Assembly (NCBI GenBank): GCA_009760855.2
Contig: WPIO01000063.1
Coordinates: 617,501-681,500, forward strand
Direction of reading: 5' to 3'
Source: Cristatella mucedo
Lineage: Eukaryota; Bryozoa; Phylactolaemata; Cristatellidae
DNA length: 64,000 bases
Shown here: piece after piece, positions 1-11,210 of the stretch
Layout of the letters: each line of letters starts with the position of its first letter
How positions within the stretch are numbered: position 1 is the stretch's first letter
Notes under the pieces: generated by a model
Database searches by the model: none
What the model was told of the DNA's origin: nothing
What the model saw: the letters and a program-made list of their open reading frames with translations, nothing else
Position numbers and translations under genes: made by a program

Positions 1-385
1 GTGGCAGCATGCAACAGTGTCAGCACTCATAAGTTCATAACGGACGAATCCCAGGGACCCACTAAATGCTATCCTAAATAGGTACATTTTTTAAGTTTTT
101 TTTAATGTGGTCAAGTTAGGGAATGTCATGACGCAGGTCGGGAGTAATTTCCAGGCTTTGGGAGCATACGAACTAAATGCACGGTCTCCAAAGGATTTGA
201 GGTTTGTACGAGGTATTGGTAAACTGTTGGATTCCGAAAAGCGGGTGGTACGATGCTTGGCCTGGTTGGGGGGAGTAGGTCTGATAGGAGGCTGGAGCCA
301 AAGAATAGAGGGACCTAAAAGTGAGCGACAAAACCTTGAAGCCGTTGCTTGACTGGGAGCCAGTGTGGATCTGTGAGAAGTGGCG
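1..385 (-). mobile_element. LINE-A fragment (L2-like, C-terminal ORF2 region)
   Basis: Read on the minus strand this segment encodes the C-terminal region of an L2/CR1-type ORF2. It contains the conserved block that other copies here spell as LTFRSLHSLAPAYLS, then TNLKSFGDRAFSSYAPKAWNSLPT. It continues into the 3' UTR block that recurs in more than ten places in this window. The left edge is cut by the window and the frame is interrupted. Open frames on the plus strand here are antisense shadows of this copy. Confidence 0.8.
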
Positions 386-813
386 GCGGCGGCCGCAGCA
401 GCAGCAGTGCTATGGAGCTAGCCCGAAATACGCCAACAAGAAAGGTGTAAATACTTCGCACCGAGGGAAGGCACCGAATTTGCTTACACTCGCAGGAAAT
501 GCCAGCGTCGTCGCGTCTACTCTCTAGCCGTCGCCCGGCGGCACAGCTGCCGCATGTCACGTCCCGCTTGACGGCGCCGGGGCGGCCGAGGGGCGGCTAG
601 TCTCCAGCCGCAGTACGTGGCAGTGGCTCCGGATGCTCCCAGTGCATCCGCTCGAGCATCCGCTCTCGCTGGCAGAGCGAGCCGCGTAGTGGACTCGCGC
701 ACTGCGCCGAACATCCGAGAGATAGCCACCTTGCTGACGCTGTGCAGCTAGTTCGGCGCCATGAGACATAGTTGACTCGGAGCACGCTGGTCTAATTACA
801 TTTTTGTGAGTTT

Positions 814-815
<2 letters not shown>
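386..815. other. No gene recognised; GC-rich spacer
   Basis: This is GC-rich sequence between a LINE-A fragment and a (CT)n tract. Short overlapping frames exist on the minus strand, but none has a recognisable motif and they overlap one another, as expected of GC-rich non-coding DNA. Confidence 0.5.

Positions 816-886
<71 letters not shown>
816..886. repeat. (CT)n microsatellite
   Basis: An uninterrupted CT dinucleotide tract of about 71 bases. On the other strand it creates an alternating Arg-Glu run in an open frame that should not be read as protein. Confidence 0.97.
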
Positions 887-888
<2 letters not shown>

Positions 889-1473
889 AAGCGCGCTGTG
901 ATCGGATCTTGTAAATATTTTCTGTGGATCGAGGGCTAGGTTTATCCTTCGTGCTGACATGAGGAGGTGCATGATACGAGCTCGCCAACGGAGAATGTTG
1001 ATGCGCTGCAGCTGTGCGTGCTTTCTCGCTGGTAGCAGGCTAGGCAATGGAGAAATGAATTTGGCGCTAGTCAGTACCAGCAAGAAATGGTACAAAGTCC
1101 AAAAACTCCGTGCTGAACGGCCTCGTTCGGTTGATGAGCATAATACGCGGGTAATTTGGTGCCGTAAGTTACTAGCCGTAAGTACTCGCGAGCGCCCCCC
1201 CCCAGTGTTCCGCTCATTTTTAGTAGTTCATCTCTCTCAAATTGAAAAACCCAGACAATCCTGTACAAGTCTTGGCCTAATAAGTTTTTCTCGCCAATTC
1301 TTACTGGAGTTACTGTAGTTACTTTCCCTACAGGTGCTCAGGCGTCCAATCCGTCACGGAAGAATCCGGACTGCACTGTGCAGCTTGACTTATCCATGGG
1401 GCGAAAGATGGATTAAAACATTAAAGGAAAAACAAGCCAACTGTCAAGATTCTTCACCTCCATCCAAGGCCCT
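887..1473. other. No gene recognised
   Basis: Unique-looking sequence with a C9 run near 1196-1204. I see no domain, tRNA or repeat match to the rest of the window. A 119-residue open frame on the plus strand has no recognisable motif. Confidence 0.4.
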
Positions 1474-1655
1474 ACCGCCGCCGCCGCCACCCGCCGCCGC
1501 CACCCGCCGCCGCCGCCGCCGCCCGCCGCCGCCGCCGCCCGCCGCCGCCGCCCGCCGCCGCCGCCCGCCGCCGCCGCCGCCGCCCGCCGCCGCCCGCCGC
1601 CGCCCGCCGCCGCCGCCGCCCACCGCCGCCGCCTGCCCACCGCCGCCGCCCGCCC
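1474..1655. repeat. Imperfect (CCG)n / GCC-rich tract
   Basis: About 180 bases of CCG triplets interrupted by CCC and CAC. It opens several frames on both strands, coding for Pro/Ala/Arg or Gly/Arg/Ala runs. The interruptions shift phase irregularly, so no single frame keeps one homopolymer, which argues against selection as protein. Confidence 0.95.
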
Positions 1656-4600
1656 GTATCCAGGCACACAATATCCTAGGAACGCCGCAGCTTGGTGTGT
1701 TCGCAGGTCTGTGCCAAGCCAGCAAGGTTAGAAGCGGCCAGACCGATACCATTTTTGCAAGCGCAAGAAGTGTTTCGACCTGTATTTGCTGTTCAAGCGG
1801 AAGCTATTAATTAAAAACCTCAGCAGCAAGGTGACCGATTCGAGCTTGCTTCCTTTGTAAACAACTTTCACTTCCGCAGTTCAAAGGCGTGTGGAACGGC
1901 CTCGGTGCTTTCTCGTGCAGCCCATTAAGGATCGAATTACAGCAGTCTAGTTTTGATAAGGAAATAGCACGAGCCAGACGCTCCAGCGTAGAGTGGTGCC
2001 CAGAGCGGCAATATTACGAAGCTGGACGGCCACGAAATGAGCGACGCTTCCATAAAGCACTGCAGGCTAGGGTCAGAGGCGAAATAGCACTCGGGTTTCA
2101 GGCAAATTCGGAAGGGGCAATTAGATCTAACGGTGCAACTAGACCTTTCCCATAAAGCACTACCGGCTAGGGTCAGAGACAAAACTACCCCTTCGGTTTC
2201 GAGCAGATTCGAAAGGGGATATTAGATCTGACGGTGCAACAAGATAGTCATCAGCGCAAAGACGACAGTCGGGGATCACGGCAGTCAAGTTTCGCCTGCC
2301 CGACCGCAGGAGTTCAGTTTTGTCTTCGGTTGGCTCCAGGAGGGCCACAATACGTATATGAACGTGTACGTACCTCATAGAGACAGTAGTTGAATGCGTT
2401 ACATCGCAGCATTTAAGTAAAAGAGAGAAGTGGAGATGGAGGTGTTGTCGGTATTGAAACTGCGAAGCCGCCTCGCGTCACGCGATAGCAGTCGGCGTCT
2501 TCTTCGCGTCCACAGGAGTGAGGGCTACGATCGGAACCAGTTTGACACTGGGCCGTGGAGACTAACGGTGGAAGGCAGCTCAACTTTTGCAGCAAGTGCC
2601 TAGGCAGAGATTGATTTCTCTGAATACATGTGTTTTCTTGTTATTTTTACTATCATTATTCCATCACGATTTCATGGTCAGCATTGTCGGAATCGCACCG
2701 CAGATCCAGACGGGTCAGCGCTTTCAACAACAGCAAACGGTTCTTTTGGGGCAACGATGCCGCCCAGCCCAGCCCAGCCGCACGCCCAGCAGAATTCACC
2801 CGTCTCTCCGTGGAATGGAGTCTCCGAAAACCCGACCGAAGTTCGTCGCCAGGCTAGCGCTCGCTTGCGTTGGAGGGCACATTGGGTTATGAGCACAATT
2901 TTCAAGAACTTTGGGCGGAAAGGAAAGAAGTGCTGTAGGCCTGCAATTGCCGAGCGCAGTGCATTCCTAGTGCAGGCTTCCTTGGAATGGATCGAATGGG
3001 AGCTGCCTCGAGCGGAGCGATGCGTTAATGATGAGCCGGCGAGGGCGACGGTGCACGTTCGCATCGGCGAAATCGAGTGAGAGCTGAAAGAAAACAAGCT
3101 CGGATTCGATTTGACACTGCGCCAAAACAGATAGAGAAGCAGCCCTAAAATACTAGATCATTGGCTGCACCATTTTTTAAGCAGCGGCTGCCTGAGAAAC
3201 GATTTCAGAGGCGTCACGCGGGTGGCTGTAAATAGGCAGCTGCTATCGGCCAACTGGGGATGGCTGCACCCGGCCGAAGACCTATTAGACGTTGGCATGC
3301 TGTCGTTGCCTTGCTTGCGCGAATAGAAGCTCAAACCGTAAGCGAGATCTAAACACGGAAACTTTCGAAATGAGCAATCGGAATGCCGGCGTGGTGTCGA
3401 AATACGGTCGGGGTTGAATGAGTCGGCACTTTCTTGCTTGGGCTACCAGCACACATAATGCAGCACGACGCGGTAGTAGCACTACAAGAGAGCACCTAAC
3501 CTCATTGCAAATGTCACAAGTCCCATTGGCTGCATATCTGCCGTCTAGTCTCTACGTGTAATGGTGTCGAGAAAGTGCCGGCTCGAAGGGCCTGGCCGGA
3601 GATGCTCTGCGAAATATCGCCGAACCGGAATCTGCTGGAGAGTGAGCCCCGGCGCCGCCTGTCTAGCGGCTGTCTGTAGCGAGAGCCCAGACATCGCCCA
3701 GTTGGCAGCCCATCAAGCATCAGCCGTGCCTTCGTAAAATGGCCGCAGGTGCAACGAGCCGCCGCGACAGGGCACACCCGCCGGCCGGCGGGTCCGAATC
3801 AGCTGACAGCAGGGCCGACAGCAGAGCTGCACCGCCCAGAGCTGCAGGGGTCTTCCCCCCCCCCGTAGCTGGTGTTGCCTCAGCTGCGGCTAAAACGCCA
3901 GCCAGTCCGTGGTCGGGGCTCATTAGGGCAGCAGGAGGTCGCCGAAGTCGCCGCCTGCTGTCAAAGGACTGGAGCGGCCGACTGGAGTGCGCGACCGGTG
4001 ACATTGAGCGACTCCTTAAGTGAAAGCAACTGTCTCTCTGGCTCTCGGAGAGGAGCTATCTCTTGGCGGGGCTCTGCCTACCTAGCGCAGCTAACGAGCA
4101 GCACCTGATACTTCGACCCATGCCGCCCAATTGGGCCCAATTGCGTCCGGCGGTTGAGGCAGCTGCAGAGGTGGCAGCAGCAACAGCAGCAAGAGGTCTC
4201 AAATTGCCGCTGGTGAGGCGGTGGCACCACCCCATCCTCAAAAGAAATGATGTTGCCTAAGTGGACGCGTCGATAATACTCGTACGACTACATTGAAGAC
4301 CTGAGCCTTCAAAGAAGTCAGGAACAAGGAGGCTATCAAGTAAGACTGTCAAGGGCGACTATTGAGAAGAGCTTCTAGCCCTCTGCTGCCCCTCGCATTT
4401 TCTCGAATTCTCTCGCATTTTCGGTGAAATAAGCTAGCTCCACCTCCTCCCCCTCCGAGCACTACCAGCGCCTGGTTCGATTCAGCCGGTTCTTGTGAAC
4501 CTTTTGAAAGTCATAACGTAATTGAATTTCTTCAATCAATAATCCATGCATATATTTCACACAACTGAAGTTCATGGTCCTTCGAAGCTGTCCGGACATT

Positions 4601-4994
4601 TGGTGGCAGCCCGTTAAAAGTCTGCTAGCCTTGCTTAACTCGCAAGCTGAAGGGCCGTTTTAGAAGAATTGAAACGTAGAGCCCTGGCACGTATCCTAAC
4701 AAAGAGCAGAAATATTAAGCGGATAAAAGCGGCGAATCAGCAAGCATGGCGCTATGCTAGCAGCCTGCTCTGCCAGTGGATAGAGAGCGGCGTCAAAATA
4801 AGTGCATCAGCCAGTCAGCAGTTCAAATTCACTGAAATGAATTCCGGGCGTAAGCTAAGATTACGGAACTTGCCAAGTTCGCACAGTTTCAAGTGTCATA
4901 TTCAGAGGTATTTTTACTTAAACTAGCACATATCGCCCCATCTTCAACTGGGCTGTGACCCTTTCAGGCACTCCCAACCACAATGTTATTATGA
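1656..4994. other. Gene-poor stretch, partly CpG-rich, nothing recognised
   Basis: About 3.3 kb without a match to the repeat families seen elsewhere in the window. The parts at about 2,450-3,100 and 3,600-4,260 are GC- and CpG-rich. They hold short open frames (150 residues at 2628-3080; 94 at 3739-4023) with no recognisable domain. A CpG-rich promoter or first exon cannot be excluded but nothing supports one. Confidence 0.35.
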
Positions 4995-5160
4995 TATTCA
5001 TGAGTCCAGTCAGTGGGGGGATGCCGTGACGTCAGTCACGAGCAAGTTCGAGGTTTTGAGACCATGTGAACAATAAATATTCATAGCGTCTGAGCTTGGT
5101 TCGAGCAGCTGAATGACTTGAGTCAGAAGAGCAGTGATACAATGTCAGCCTGTGTGTCAA
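4995..5160 (-). mobile_element. LINE-A fragment, degenerate
   Basis: Minus-strand remnant of the LINE-A 3' coding region, recognisable by the block around the TGACGTCA-like site (a mutated form of the family's TGACGCAAGTC) and by the block that normally reads TTTGGGAGCATACGAACT. It lies head to head with the next copy. Confidence 0.6.
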
Positions 5161-5186
5161 GTAGTTGGTGTAGGTAGGCTGAAGGA

Positions 5187-5848
5187 ATGCATTTGTGACA
5201 TCACGTCTTGACTTCTGTAACTCTCTCCTTGCTGCCCTACCAGTATGTGCAATCAGGTGCTTACAGCTGGTGCAAATCTCCGCAGCTAGGCTTGTCTGCT
5301 GTGAGTGTCGAAGTTGCCACATCATCTCGCCGACCTGCACTGGCTACCAGTCAAGCAACAGATCGACTTCAAGGTTTTGTCGCTCACTTTTAAGTAACTT
5401 CATTCTTTGGCTCCAGCCTATCTCTAAGGTCTACTCCCCCACCAGGCCAACCACCGTACCACCTGCTTTTCGGAATCCAACAGTCTACCAATACCTCGTA
5501 CAAACCTCAAATCCCTTGGAGACCGTGCATTTAGTTTGTATGCTGCCAAAGCCTGGAACTCACTCCCGACTTGTGCCACAACATCCCTGACTTGACCACA
5601 TTTAAAAAGATCTTTAAAACGCACCTATTGAGGACAGCATTTCGTGGGTCCCTCTGATGCGATCTTTGTGTGCTTATGCATGCAGACCCTGTGCATGTCA
5701 CCCCAAACCATGCCATTCATGTTGTTTATCAAGCATGATTTTACTCACCATTCAATCGCGTTTCCCTTTGCAGCAAATGTAAAGCGCCTAGAGAGAGATT
5801 AACTGAGGGCACTTTATCATGTGTATCATTATTATTATTATTATTAAG
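5187..5848 (+). mobile_element. LINE-A copy, 5'-truncated, with 3' UTR and (ATT)n tail
   Basis: Plus-strand L2-like fragment. It starts inside the motif TSRLDFCNSLLAALPVCAI, runs through the C-terminal ORF2 domain (frameshifted, for example after LLQPISKV) and the 3' UTR, and ends in the diagnostic tail AAATGTAAAGCGCCTAGA followed by a run of ATT. The 5' truncation and ATT-rich end fit target-primed reverse transcription. No intact reading frame remains. Confidence 0.88.
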
Positions 5849-5960
5849 GAAGAGAATGAAGGGACCTTAAAGAGTGACAGATCCTTGGAGTCACTCAGCT
5901 GCTTGATGGAGAGCCAGTGCAGGTCGGTGAAAAGTGGTGTAATGTGTTCGCCAGCCTCCC
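5849..5960 (-). mobile_element. LINE-A short fragment
   Basis: Minus-strand fragment of the LINE-A C-terminal coding region (the HWLPVKQ-IDFK block), directly abutting the ATT tail of the preceding copy. This suggests that the plus-strand copy inserted into an older minus-strand copy. Confidence 0.6.
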
Positions 5961-6985
5961 CTGCAGGAGGACAGGGGGGCCGGAGTTCTTGGCTACATGC
6001 CAAGACCTGTTCTCTATGCACTGCATGAGCTTACAGAGTTAGTGGATCACCCTACCCGTTGGCAGCCAAGTTTCTGTGGCCCAGCCTAGCTGCTTGAGGT
6101 AAACGCTGCCGATCTGATAGGCAGACACAATCTTGACACCTCGTGTACTACTCATACAACGCATATCCATCCTACTTGACGGTTCTCTTGCAATTACCTT
6201 CTGACAGCATTCGGTTGCTTGCAGCACTAAGCCATCTGCAGGCTCTCGGTTATTGAAAGTAGCTTTTTATAGCTGTCGGCTAACCAACCTGCTTCATAAA
6301 AACCGGATGTGTTTTCTTGCCGAGACACTGGCGATTTTCTGCACGAAGGGTCGGCCGACGGATGATGGTGGAGTGTGCGGTGGCATTCAAGTTCCCCCTG
6401 CCGTTTTTCGTTACTGCAGCACAGCTGTCCGATAACTGCATATCCGAACTCTGCTGCAGCAGATACTGGATAGCAGTGTGGCTCACGGACAGCATGCATG
6501 CAGTCTTCTCATCCAGCGCGAGCTCTGAGAGCTCGGAGAGCTCGGAGAGCTCGGAGTGGTGGCCGGAGCAAAATGCCTGCAGGAAGTCGTGCTCGAAGTG
6601 ACCTCGCTGGACCCTTGTTCGATTAGGTCTACATCAGTTCGACCGTCTGCTCGTTTTGCTGTGCCTGGACTCGTTAGGCAACACCTTGTGTTCATTCGAG
6701 AAGCTCTCTTGCTACTGTGTTCTCGATTATGCAAGGACACTGAACTTGCCCTGGGCTAAACGCTCACAAGCCCGCGAGAGTTATTCATGCGCATCAGCAT
6801 CTCAAGCTGTCCTGTGATTTAATTAAACTGGCAACACCGGCCTTGCCCTGTCACCGAGGTTTGTAGGTGGCTTGTGTGTTATTACCACTACTTTTAGAGC
6901 TAATCACTTCATCGTGGCAGCACTTCTGGAGTATATGATGACCTTGTCATGATGTGGCCTTGTCCTTATGTGACCTTGTCATGCT
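5961..6985. other. No gene recognised; short GAGCTC tandem repeat
   Basis: No domain or dispersed repeat is recognised. At 6519-6557 a 9-bp unit, GGAGAGCTC or close to it, repeats about four times and gives a Ser-Glu-Ser run on the plus strand. Otherwise unremarkable. Confidence 0.45.
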
Positions 6986-7140
6986 GTGCTGACTTAGGGA
7001 AAGTCTCTCTGCTTGCTTTGCAGGATCTATCTGCAGCATTTGATACTACGTATCAAAAAGCCCTTTTTGGGTGCCTTACATCACGCCGAGCCTCACGGGC
7101 ACTCTAGTGAAGTGGGAGATTGCAAATTGTACTGACTATG

Positions 7141-7251
7141 TGAGAGACTTCTGAGCATCGTGCTTCCTCTGCAGCAATTGTAAAGCACATAGAAAGAGAC
7201 TGAGTTCTCTGAGGGCAGTTTATCAAATATAGTATTATTATTATTATTATT
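7141..7251 (+). mobile_element. Nested LINE-A 3' tail, first
   Basis: A short 3' end only: the tail block GCAATTGTAAAGCACATAGA and then ATT repeats, lying inside the RT-coding segment of an older LINE-A copy. Coding homology to the RT continues immediately after the ATT run. Confidence 0.75.
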
Positions 7252-7351
7252 GGTGTCAATGGGCAACAATCTGTCGAGGAGCCTCTAAATACGGGGAACC
7301 GCAGGGCTCCTTGCTTGGTCTACTTCTTTTCACAATTTGTTCTCTTCCTGT

Positions 7352-7475
7352 TGTAATGCAATCGTCTGGCACAAAGACCATTCGATTGTGCTGCCTTTGC
7401 AGCAAATTTAAAGTGCCTAGAAAGAGATTGAGTTCTATGAGGGTGATATAACAAATAAGCTATTATTATTACATA
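7352..7475 (+). mobile_element. Nested LINE-A 3' tail, second
   Basis: A second extremely 5'-truncated LINE-A insertion in the same host LINE. It has the tail block TTTAAAGTGCCTAGAAAGAG and then ATT/ATTAC. The host coding sequence resumes afterwards. Confidence 0.75.
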
Positions 7476-8014
7476 TAACACACAGCTGTATCTATGCTTT
7501 GATCCCTTCCTGCCTTGAAGCATATGAAACTCTTTCTTCCACTCCCTTGCTGCATGTATTGGTGACGATTGCACTTGGATGGCAGCAAACTTTCTCAAAA
7601 ATTGAAAGACGATCAAATCAACTCCTAGTTATGGGCTATCCTCATAATACTCAGAAATTTGACAAACTAACCCTCAAAACGGGCTCGGCCAGAATATCTC
7701 CTGGAGCATCTGCACAAAATGTGGCAGTCCTGTTCCAAAGTGACCTTTCACTGGACAACCATATCAGCCCCACTATCAAGTCTGCCTAATTACAGCTCGC
7801 GAAATATTGCTAAAATGTGCGCCGGCTTAGGCTGGGATACCGCATTAAAGCTTATCTGTGCACTTATGACATCCCTGTATCGACTTCTGTAGCTCGGTGG
7901 TCTTCTGGCCAGTGCAACAAGGTGCCTAGAGTTGGTGCAAGACTCCACACCGAATAATTATTTTCCTAGCTATGCATTGTCCCAATTATTCATCTGTATC
8001 AAGTCGTTCAGCCG

Positions 8015-8225
8015 TGCCTCAGAGTTCCAGGCTTTGGGAGCATACGAACTAAATGCACGGTCTCCAAAGGATTTGAGGTTTGTACGAGGTATTTGTAGAC
8101 TGTTGGATTCCGAAAAGCAGGTGGTACGAAGCTTGGCCTGATGGGGTAGTATATCTGAGAGATAGGCTGGAGCCGTAGAATGAAGAGACCTGAAAGTGAG
8201 CGACAAAGCTATAAGGCCATTGGTG
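8015..8225 (-). mobile_element. LINE-A fragment (C-terminal ORF2)
   Basis: On the minus strand this reads LTFRSLHSTAPAYLSDILPH and then TNLKSFGDRAFSSYAPKAWN. It keeps good similarity to the copies at 50,841-51,672 and 28,060-28,512, but has no 3' UTR or tail. Confidence 0.82.
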
Positions 8226-9684
8226 ACTGTTGCTCTGCAATGCCCATGAGGTCAAACGCCAGGCTAGACTGCTTTTTCGGCTCCACGTCGGCTTGGTCAA
8301 GCGAAGCAAGGTCTCGTGATGTCGGTTGCTGCATGTGGGTCACGCTGTAAGCGTAAGCAAATGGGCGGACACCACAATGATGATGCTCAGGGCACTGCAG
8401 CAGCAGGCAAGTTGGCGGACATCATTACTTCCTCAGACGGCCATACAGCAGTTCGTGACAGCCGAGTCCTAAGGGCCCGATGCTGCGACGGAAATAGTTT
8501 GCTGCGCAAAGAAGCCTTGTAGCGATAGAGACCAACGCTGAATCGATCGATTGGGCACTGCTGTTGCAGCCTAGATAAGCACTGATGATGATGGCCGCTG
8601 GTGAGCCGCTCTGTCCCGTCAGCCACCACGAGCAGCTGGGCCGAGCAAGAGCGAGGGGTCGGGGAACCTTCGCTTGGCCACACCTTCACTGGCCGGTGGC
8701 AGCCAGTTGGATCAGCATCGATCAGCTGCTGGCGCCTGCAGCTCCCCGGGCAAAATTGCTCCGGCATGATTGATGCAGCCAGCGACTGGCAAAGGATTGC
8801 ACAAGGAACAGCTTCGACGATCTGCTGTCAAGTCAGCCACCGGACCGAGTCTGCATCGTCGAGCGATAAACTCGAGCCTGTGCCAGGATATGCCAAAGCT
8901 GGACATGCACGCTGCTGAACCGGCACAAGTGGCTGACCTAGCGCTGCCCGTCTTCGCGTATGCCACACTGCCTGCACACCGAACATCAAGCTCGGCCTGT
9001 CTGATAAGTGCTGCAGAAGCCCGGATGCCAGTGGCAGCAAGGTGCCTGAACAGATGCAGCAACAGCAGCGGCACTGCTATGCATGTCAAGGAGACGGCCA
9101 TCGCCTCCTCCTGATTGGCAGAGGAAAGCTTGCATCGATGCCAGCGTCACCGAGCAGCTGTCGACGCTGCAGCCGAATGCACACCTGCGTCTTGCTCGCG
9201 GCAGAGCAATTCATCTTCATGCCAACAGCAGCCTTCCGAGTGAGGGTAGACCCGAAGCAAAGCAAGGAGCTGACATCAGCTCGATGTCTGCACACGAAGG
9301 CAAAGGAGGGGCAAGCAGCCGAGCTGGCGCCACAGTGAGCGCCACTCCCCACTCCTTCTCGGTGGGAGTGTGGCCGTCTGGGAATTCGAATCTGAAGCTA
9401 CACGTGCAGCTTCCTGATAGGCAGGCTCTTCTCTCTCTCACTCGGTGCCTTCGGTCTTGGTCTGCCAGCCCAGCCCACCTACCACGAGCTCCACACCTCT
9501 CGGCCTGCTGCTGCCTGCAGCGCTCCCATGCTGCCCTTCCAGATCTCCAACGAGAGAGCATGCCCAATGGCATCGCCTCCACACACCCACGCTGGCCCAT
9601 GTCAGCTAGCTCTGCTTGCACTTAACAGCTCTGCGGTATTCGAATTGGCAGCATCATCATTAGCTCGAATCATTAACCGGATCA

Positions 9685-9687
<3 letters not shown>
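8226..9687. other. GC-rich stretch with many overlapping open frames; no gene recognised
   Basis: About 1.4 kb, rich in CAG/CTG and GC, with long overlapping open frames on both strands (up to 180 residues at 9083-9625 plus and 134 at 9217-9621 minus). No start-site context, splice pattern or domain is convincing. Opposing open frames over the same bases are typical of stop-poor GC-rich DNA. Confidence 0.4.

Positions 9688-9739
<52 letters not shown>
9688..9739. repeat. (CT)n(CA)n microsatellite
   Basis: A pure CT tract of about 43 bases followed by four to five CA units. It creates a Leu-Ser run on plus and an Arg-Glu run on minus that are not protein. Confidence 0.97.
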
Positions 9740-10189
9740 AACTGGGTGTTTCCGGCAACTGTGGCCAACTGCTGCTTCGCACTAGAGTATCTACGATCGC
9801 AAGCCACTTCAACCTCTTCAGTGAGGCTGAGCAAAAACCGGTCTCGACGGACGTCTGCACGTGGGCGGGACCGCTTGCGGTTCACCAAAGAACGATAGGG
9901 ATATAGAGATACAAATAAGGTTCTCTTGACACGTCTATGCTGGCACAGAGACGATGAAGTACGATCACCACGACAGTGCCATGCACAGGCCTTTCTGCAT
10001 GCTGCTGACCTGACATGCCTGACAGCACCGCTTGACCTAAGATCTCTTCGATAATTGGATAATGCAGGTCACGATTGGCTCGTGGGTGCACACCTCCACG
10101 ATCGCTGGCAGCCGTTGGTCCCAGACCATTAGCTGGTCACTTCGAAGAGGAGGCAACAACAAAGTCGTCCCGGGTGTCGCGTTGTTAGC
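9740..10189. other. No gene recognised
   Basis: Unique-looking sequence between a (CT)n(CA)n tract and a SINE. Nothing recognised. Confidence 0.4.
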
Positions 10190-10345
10190 TGATTTTTAAC
10201 AGCCTCATTTATGTAGTGGCAGAAAGGCCTAAACGGCTATAACCTCCCGCTTGCACAGGTTAATAGATCGCCACAGTGGGACTCAAGCCCACGATCCGAG
10301 TTGTGAAGAGCACCTTACCCCTGGGCTAAGACCAGGGGGCACCCA
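10190..10345 (-). mobile_element. tRNA-derived SINE, family 1
   Basis: Minus-strand tRNA-like head. The B box is read as GGGCTTGAGTCC, and the A-box side contains AGCCCAGGGGTAAGGTG. A body follows with the AGCGG/CCGTTTAGGCC block and the 3' end CAGCCTCATTTATG (as read on plus). The same arrangement recurs in at least eight other copies here. It is not a tRNA gene: the acceptor stem does not close and the body continues past it. Confidence 0.75.
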
Positions 10346-10542
10346 AACTCAACCGAAAATGCAGGAAAGCCAAGCCGAGCAGCATCTATTAGCGTTAGGG
10401 CAAGTGTGAATGCTTAGCGAACATTCGACAAGCATAATGCCCAGAAAGGGTAAGCCCTAACATGCCATCAGCAGAGGCTTGGAGCCAGAGTATGCCACGG
10501 GACAATGAAACTCATTTAAGCACTGCCCCTGGAGCCGGTAGT
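10346..10542. other. No gene recognised
   Basis: A short spacer between a SINE and the 3' end of a LINE-B copy. Nothing recognised. Confidence 0.4.
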
Positions 10543-10598
10543 GTAATGTAATGTATCTCCGTCAGTAACTCCACAAAGTCATAAAGACCATGTGGGTG

Positions 10599-11126
10599 TT
10601 ACGCAGGAGAGTTTTGTATAGCGAACTCACAGACTAAGCGGCTTTCGGTACGCATTCGGTAGCCAACAGACTTCGTCTCACACAACAAAGAGAAAGTGGG
10701 AAGCATAGCAGAGTCAGGAGAGCAGTTGAGGTAGTGAGGAGCATAGAAGTAGCAGTTCAGGACCGCTGAAAAAGATGTGCCATAGTCTGCAGTTGGAAAG
10801 TAGTTGTCGTTGCGAAAGAATTGTGGAAGCGAGTTCCACAATCTAGGACCTGCAGAGCTAAAGCTTCTGTCCCCAACTGTCTTTAAGCGGAGGAATGGGA
10901 CAGCTAATTTATTGTCCACACAGGACCTCAGGGCACGAACAGGCTGAAACTGATGCAGCCGTTCAGCTAGGAACGAAGGAGCCAAGCCGTGGCGGGCCTT
11001 GTGGGTCAGCATAAGAACTTCGCTCTGTATCCTTCGCTCAACCGGCAACCATCCTAGCTTTTTCAGCAAAGGAGACACGTGCTCAAACCACTGGGACTTG
11101 AAGACCAGCCTTGCAGCCATATTCAT
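10599..11126 (-). pseudogene. LINE-B ORF2, C-terminal domain
   Basis: A 175-residue open segment in a different frame from the RT. It contains the C-terminal block typical of L2/CR1 ORF2: HVSPLLKKLGWLPVERRI, then LTHKARHGLAPSFLAE, then KTVGDRSFSSAGPRLWNSLP. It belongs to the same retroelement copy as the RT segment upstream. Related copies at 23,247-23,678 and 35,146-35,493 show the same order. Confidence 0.9.
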
Positions 11127-11210
11127 AGTCCGCTGTGTGGCATAATAGCCTTCTTTGGCAGCCCAGCCAAAAGGGAATTACAATAATCAAGCCGAGACAG
11201 AACTAAAGAG

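Larger units (their letters stand above)
6986..7950 (+). mobile_element. LINE-A ORF2 fragment with two nested LINE-A tails
   Basis: This is a decayed reverse transcriptase coding segment. QDLSAAFDT appears near 7020-7050, a degenerate GNRRAPCLVYF version of the GVPQGSLLGPLLF motif near 7300, and MAANFLKIE to VLFQSDLSLDNHIS at about 7575-7785. The frame is broken by two short plus-strand LINE-A 3' ends, each ending in ATT repeats (about 7141-7251 and 7352-7475). The coding sequence resumes after each. The host copy is therefore older than both insertions. Confidence 0.82.

Noticed and set aside
107..352. Frames containing ALGAYELNARSPKDLRFVRG (also at 7,932, 16,037, 28,070 and 5,424)
   Set aside because: Repeated in many places because they are antisense to the LINE-A C-terminal coding region, not because they form a gene family.
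796..1095. Frame with an Arg-Glu repeat
   Set aside because: Produced by the (CT)n microsatellite read on the minus strand. The same applies to 9,682-9,888.
1334..1810. Proline-rich 158-residue frame and Gly/Arg/Ala frames on the other strand
   Set aside because: Created by the (CCG)n tract. Interruptions shift the homopolymer between frames, as expected of non-coding repeats.
8387..8767. 126-residue minus-strand frame in the GC-rich island
   Set aside because: Overlapped by equally long frames on the other strand, with no motif, splice or start support.
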